From the IMG/VR virus record IMGVR_UViG_3300032333_000142, positions 1 to 38,083 of that record: DNA of 38,083 nucleotides; one strand, written 5' to 3'. This document shows positions 36,175 to 38,083 of this stretch, piece by piece. The translations under genes and the position numbers were made by a program. The stretch's first letter is position 1. The number at the start of each line of letters is the position of its first letter. The DNA is from a virus. The notes under the pieces were generated by a model. That model saw only the letters and a program-made list of their open reading frames with translations. It did not search any database and had not been told where the DNA came from.

Positions 36175-36659
36175 AATTCTGGAAACAACGAATAGACACT
36201 GCTGTCAGTGAGCATTATGCTGTTTATGTTGCCAACGAACCATTGTGGAATCGGATCAATCAGGTCCACGAGAAAATAATCAAGCAATTGATTAACGACA
36301 CAGATAAAGTATTAGATGCTGGGTGTGCCTATGGGCGTTCCAGCATCTTTTTTAATAAAGAACAATACATAGGGATAGATTTCAGTCCTGATTTTATAGA
36401 AATAGCAAAGAAAAAGTATCCAGACAAAGATTTTAGAGTGATGAATTTAAAGAATATATATCTTCCTGACCAAAAGTTTGATTGGGCTTTCTGTATCTCT
36501 ATGAAGAAGATGATTGTAGATAATTGTGGAGAGGAAGAATGGGCTAAAATGGAGAAGGAGCTTAAGCGAGTAGCAAAGAAAGTATTAATATTAGAGTATG
36601 GTGAAGCTGAAGATTCTTCAGACACCGAAGAGAAAATTGGAAAGTATGAAATCCTATAG
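36150..36659 (+). CDS. SAM-dependent methyltransferase (class I)
   Basis: A 169-residue protein. Motif I is VLDAGCAYGRSS (54-65), motif II GIDFSPDFIEIAKKKYP with D77. Probably methylates a sugar hydroxyl or amino group, given the neighbours. Slightly shorter than typical. It overlaps the GT-D gene by 14 bases. Confidence 0.87.
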   Translation: MSKPVDKIEFWKQRIDTAVSEHYAVYVANEPLWNRINQVHEKIIKQLINDTDKVLDAGCAYGRSSIFFNKEQYIGIDFSPDFIEIAKKKYPDKDFRVMNLKNIYLPDQKFDWAFCISMKKMIVDNCGEEEWAKMEKELKRVAKKVLILEYGEAEDSSDTEEKIGKYEIL

Positions 36660-37293
36660 CATAGATTGGTATGTAGATAAATTTAACAAAGGAGAAACCT
36701 TCAGTGTTGCTCGTTATGGCGATGGGGAATTGCTTTGTATGGAAGGAAGGCAAGGTGGCAACTCTCAAGGCTGTCAGTACACTCCAGAGCTCCGAGAAGA
36801 CTTATTGAAAGCTCTTGAACCAAAGGCAGGATTGATTCATCTAGTATCCAGCACTATGCTGATTGAAGACCAGAAGACTTTTGAGAAATACAAGAATGGA
36901 GAATGGGGAGACACTGAAGTGTTTCCTGAAGCTGTAAAATCTGGGGAGCTGAAGAAGTATTTTGATGCTATAAGAAAACATAAAATTGTAATCATTTCTA
37001 GTAAAGAAAAGAGAGCTGTACCATTACCTTATGATCATTTTATTGAGACTCCTTACTGCAATACTTACTTTGAAAAAGATCGTATAATAAAAGAAGTTCT
37101 GGATTACGGAAAACCAGCAGTCTATTTATTCTCCTGTGGAATTTCTGCTGGTGTTATAGTAAATGAGTTGCACGGAAAAATTGAAGGAGCGTGGTTTATT
37201 GATTTCGGACACATCGTAGATGCTTTTATCGGTGTGATGTCTAGAGGTTATTTAGAAGAGCTAACTCACGAAGAAATATTTAGAAACATATGA
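36646..37293 (+). CDS. GT-D fold glycosyltransferase (SP_1767-type)
   Basis: A 215-residue protein. FSVARYGDGELLCMEG (19-34) is the signature of GT-D enzymes (first defined in streptococcal DUF1792), with RYGDGE for donor binding. The C-terminal WFIDFGHIVDAFIG matches the family's D-x-G-x-x-x-D segment. GT-D enzymes add glucose in streptococcal glycoprotein chains; the sugar here is unknown. ATG 36646 is chosen; an earlier in-frame start at 36598 would overlap the methyltransferase by 62 bases. Confidence 0.88.
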   Translation: MKSYSIDWYVDKFNKGETFSVARYGDGELLCMEGRQGGNSQGCQYTPELREDLLKALEPKAGLIHLVSSTMLIEDQKTFEKYKNGEWGDTEVFPEAVKSGELKKYFDAIRKHKIVIISSKEKRAVPLPYDHFIETPYCNTYFEKDRIIKEVLDYGKPAVYLFSCGISAGVIVNELHGKIEGAWFIDFGHIVDAFIGVMSRGYLEELTHEEIFRNI

Positions 37294-37853
37294 AAAGATT
37301 AACAGGAGAAATAAACGAACCAGAGTTTTTTAATCAAGATAGATATATTGGTAATTTGGCGTGTTGGGATGTAGAAAAGGAAAACAAAATGAATAAGTAT
37401 TTCAAAGGAGGACACTATCTATCTATTGGATGTTTGAACTCTGTTGTACCAGTATTGTTAGCGGAACAAGGGCACAAAGTTACTGGGATTGATTTTGCTG
37501 ATAAAGTGTTAGACTTTCTGAGAAGTAGATTTCCTAAAGTACATTATATTGCAAGTGATATTAGAAATGGAATTGAATTCCCTTCAATGACTGTTGATTA
37601 CATTTCAGCTAGTGAATTAGTTGAACACCTAGAAGATCCAAAGAAATTTATAGACGAATGTATGAGAGTTTTAAAAAAGGGTGGAGTATTATCTATCTCT
37701 ACTCCATATGAAGAAGGAGTGAAACAAGGAGCAGTAGATAAACACGCTCACATCTGGTCCTTTTCAGAAGAAGATTTTAAAGAATGGGGATTTGAGACAG
37801 AATTATTAAAAGAAGGAATTCAAACTTCTATATTAGCTTGGAAGAAAAAATGA
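37290..37853 (+). CDS. SAM-dependent methyltransferase (class I, type 11-like)
   Basis: A 187-residue protein. Motif I is YLSIGCLNSVVP (43-54), lacking the usual second Gly, then GIDFADKVLDFLRSRFP with D68, DYISASELVEHLEDPKKFIDECMRVLKKGGVLSISTP as motif post II-III. A second methyltransferase in the cassette; substrate unknown. Joined to both neighbours by ATGA overlaps. Confidence 0.87.
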   Translation: MKRLTGEINEPEFFNQDRYIGNLACWDVEKENKMNKYFKGGHYLSIGCLNSVVPVLLAEQGHKVTGIDFADKVLDFLRSRFPKVHYIASDIRNGIEFPSMTVDYISASELVEHLEDPKKFIDECMRVLKKGGVLSISTPYEEGVKQGAVDKHAHIWSFSEEDFKEWGFETELLKEGIQTSILAWKKK

Positions 37854-38083
37854 CAGGATCTATAGTATTTGCAACTGAACAAGGGCTTGGTTATCTAGCG
37901 AAATCATTTTATGATAATGGAATAATTGATTATATTGCAGTGCAACCTCACTCTTCTAGAGTAAATCACTATGAATGGTATCCAGACAGAATGCTCCCTG
38001 ATAGTCTTTTAGATGTATGCGACACTCTTCTATTCTTTGAGACTCCTCACGATTGGAAAATGATAGTAAAAGCGAGAGAAAAA
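37850..38083 (+). CDS. Glycosyltransferase, GT-B type (5' part; continues at base 124 of the window)
   Basis: The start of the gene whose 3' part is at 1-816. ATG 37850 overlaps the upstream stop (ATGA). The N-terminus MTGSIVFATEQGLGYLAKSF is a typical GT-B start with a first strand and Gly-rich turn. Joined across the circle it gives 308 residues. Bases 37961-38083 duplicate 1-123. Confidence 0.88.
   Translation, partial: MTGSIVFATEQGLGYLAKSFYDNGIIDYIAVQPHSSRVNHYEWYPDRMLPDSLLDVCDTLLFFETPHDWKMIVKAREK
37961..38083. repeat. Terminal direct repeat, right copy (circular join)
   Basis: Identical to 1-123. See the left copy. Confidence 0.95.

Overview
The window is a complete tailed-phage genome cut open inside a gene. 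Its last 123 bases (37961-38083) repeat its first 123 (1-123), so the molecule closes into a circle of about 37,960 bp, and the gene split by the cut (37850 to the end, continuing to 816) becomes one open frame of 308 codons across the join. Every convincing gene lies on the + strand and genes are packed with 1-50 base overlaps. The sequence is AT-rich and uses the standard code. The set of portal, terminase, HK97-like capsid protein, adaptor, beta-rich tail proteins and a lysozyme-headed ejection-type protein, with no tape-measure or sheath gene, points to a short-tailed (podovirus-like) phage of a peptidoglycan-walled bacterium. The host cannot be named from the sequence.

Layout around the circle. 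26.1-33.4 kb: packaging and head (TerS, TerL, portal, putative scaffold, capsid protein, small proteins, an HExxH protein). 33.4 kb through the join to 3.4 kb: a glycan cassette of about 8 kb with four or five glycosyltransferases, a GNAT enzyme, two SAM methyltransferases, an NAD-dependent epimerase, a trimmed nucleotide-sugar dehydrogenase and a DegT-type aminotransferase. 3.4-12.8 kb: adaptor, tail and ejection proteins. 12.9-14.0 kb: small early-type genes ending in an XRE regulator. 14.0-17.7 kb: fibre proteins. 17.7-20.0 kb: lysis (coiled-coil membrane protein, cysteine-peptidase endolysin, holin-like protein, membrane-anchored lysozyme). 20.0-20.8 kb: HNH and NinG-like proteins. 20.8-21.1 kb: a gene-free stretch with strong RNA structure. 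21.1-26.1 kb: small zinc-ribbon proteins, ERF annealase, YqaJ exonuclease, a Dam-family methyltransferase with an altered catalytic motif, and many small proteins.

Expression signals are unusual. Shine-Dalgarno sequences are essentially absent, and at eight genes a -10 hexamer ends 6-7 bases before the start codon, which places the transcription start at the start codon: leaderless mRNA. Three TTGACA promoters share a 15-base spacer, two of them with near-identical spacers, and drive the adaptor, fibre and portal genes. Several terminators are fused directly to the next promoter.

No polymerase, primase, helicase, initiator or integrase is recognisable. Three copies of GTTATCCACA, a perfect DnaA box, lie in intergenic gaps, which fits a phage relying on the host replication machinery. 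The most unusual protein is the 927-residue ejection-type protein: lysozyme domain first, Gly-rich hydrophobic middle, and a C-terminal domain resembling a RelA/SpoT nucleotide synthetase with its key acidic residues in place.
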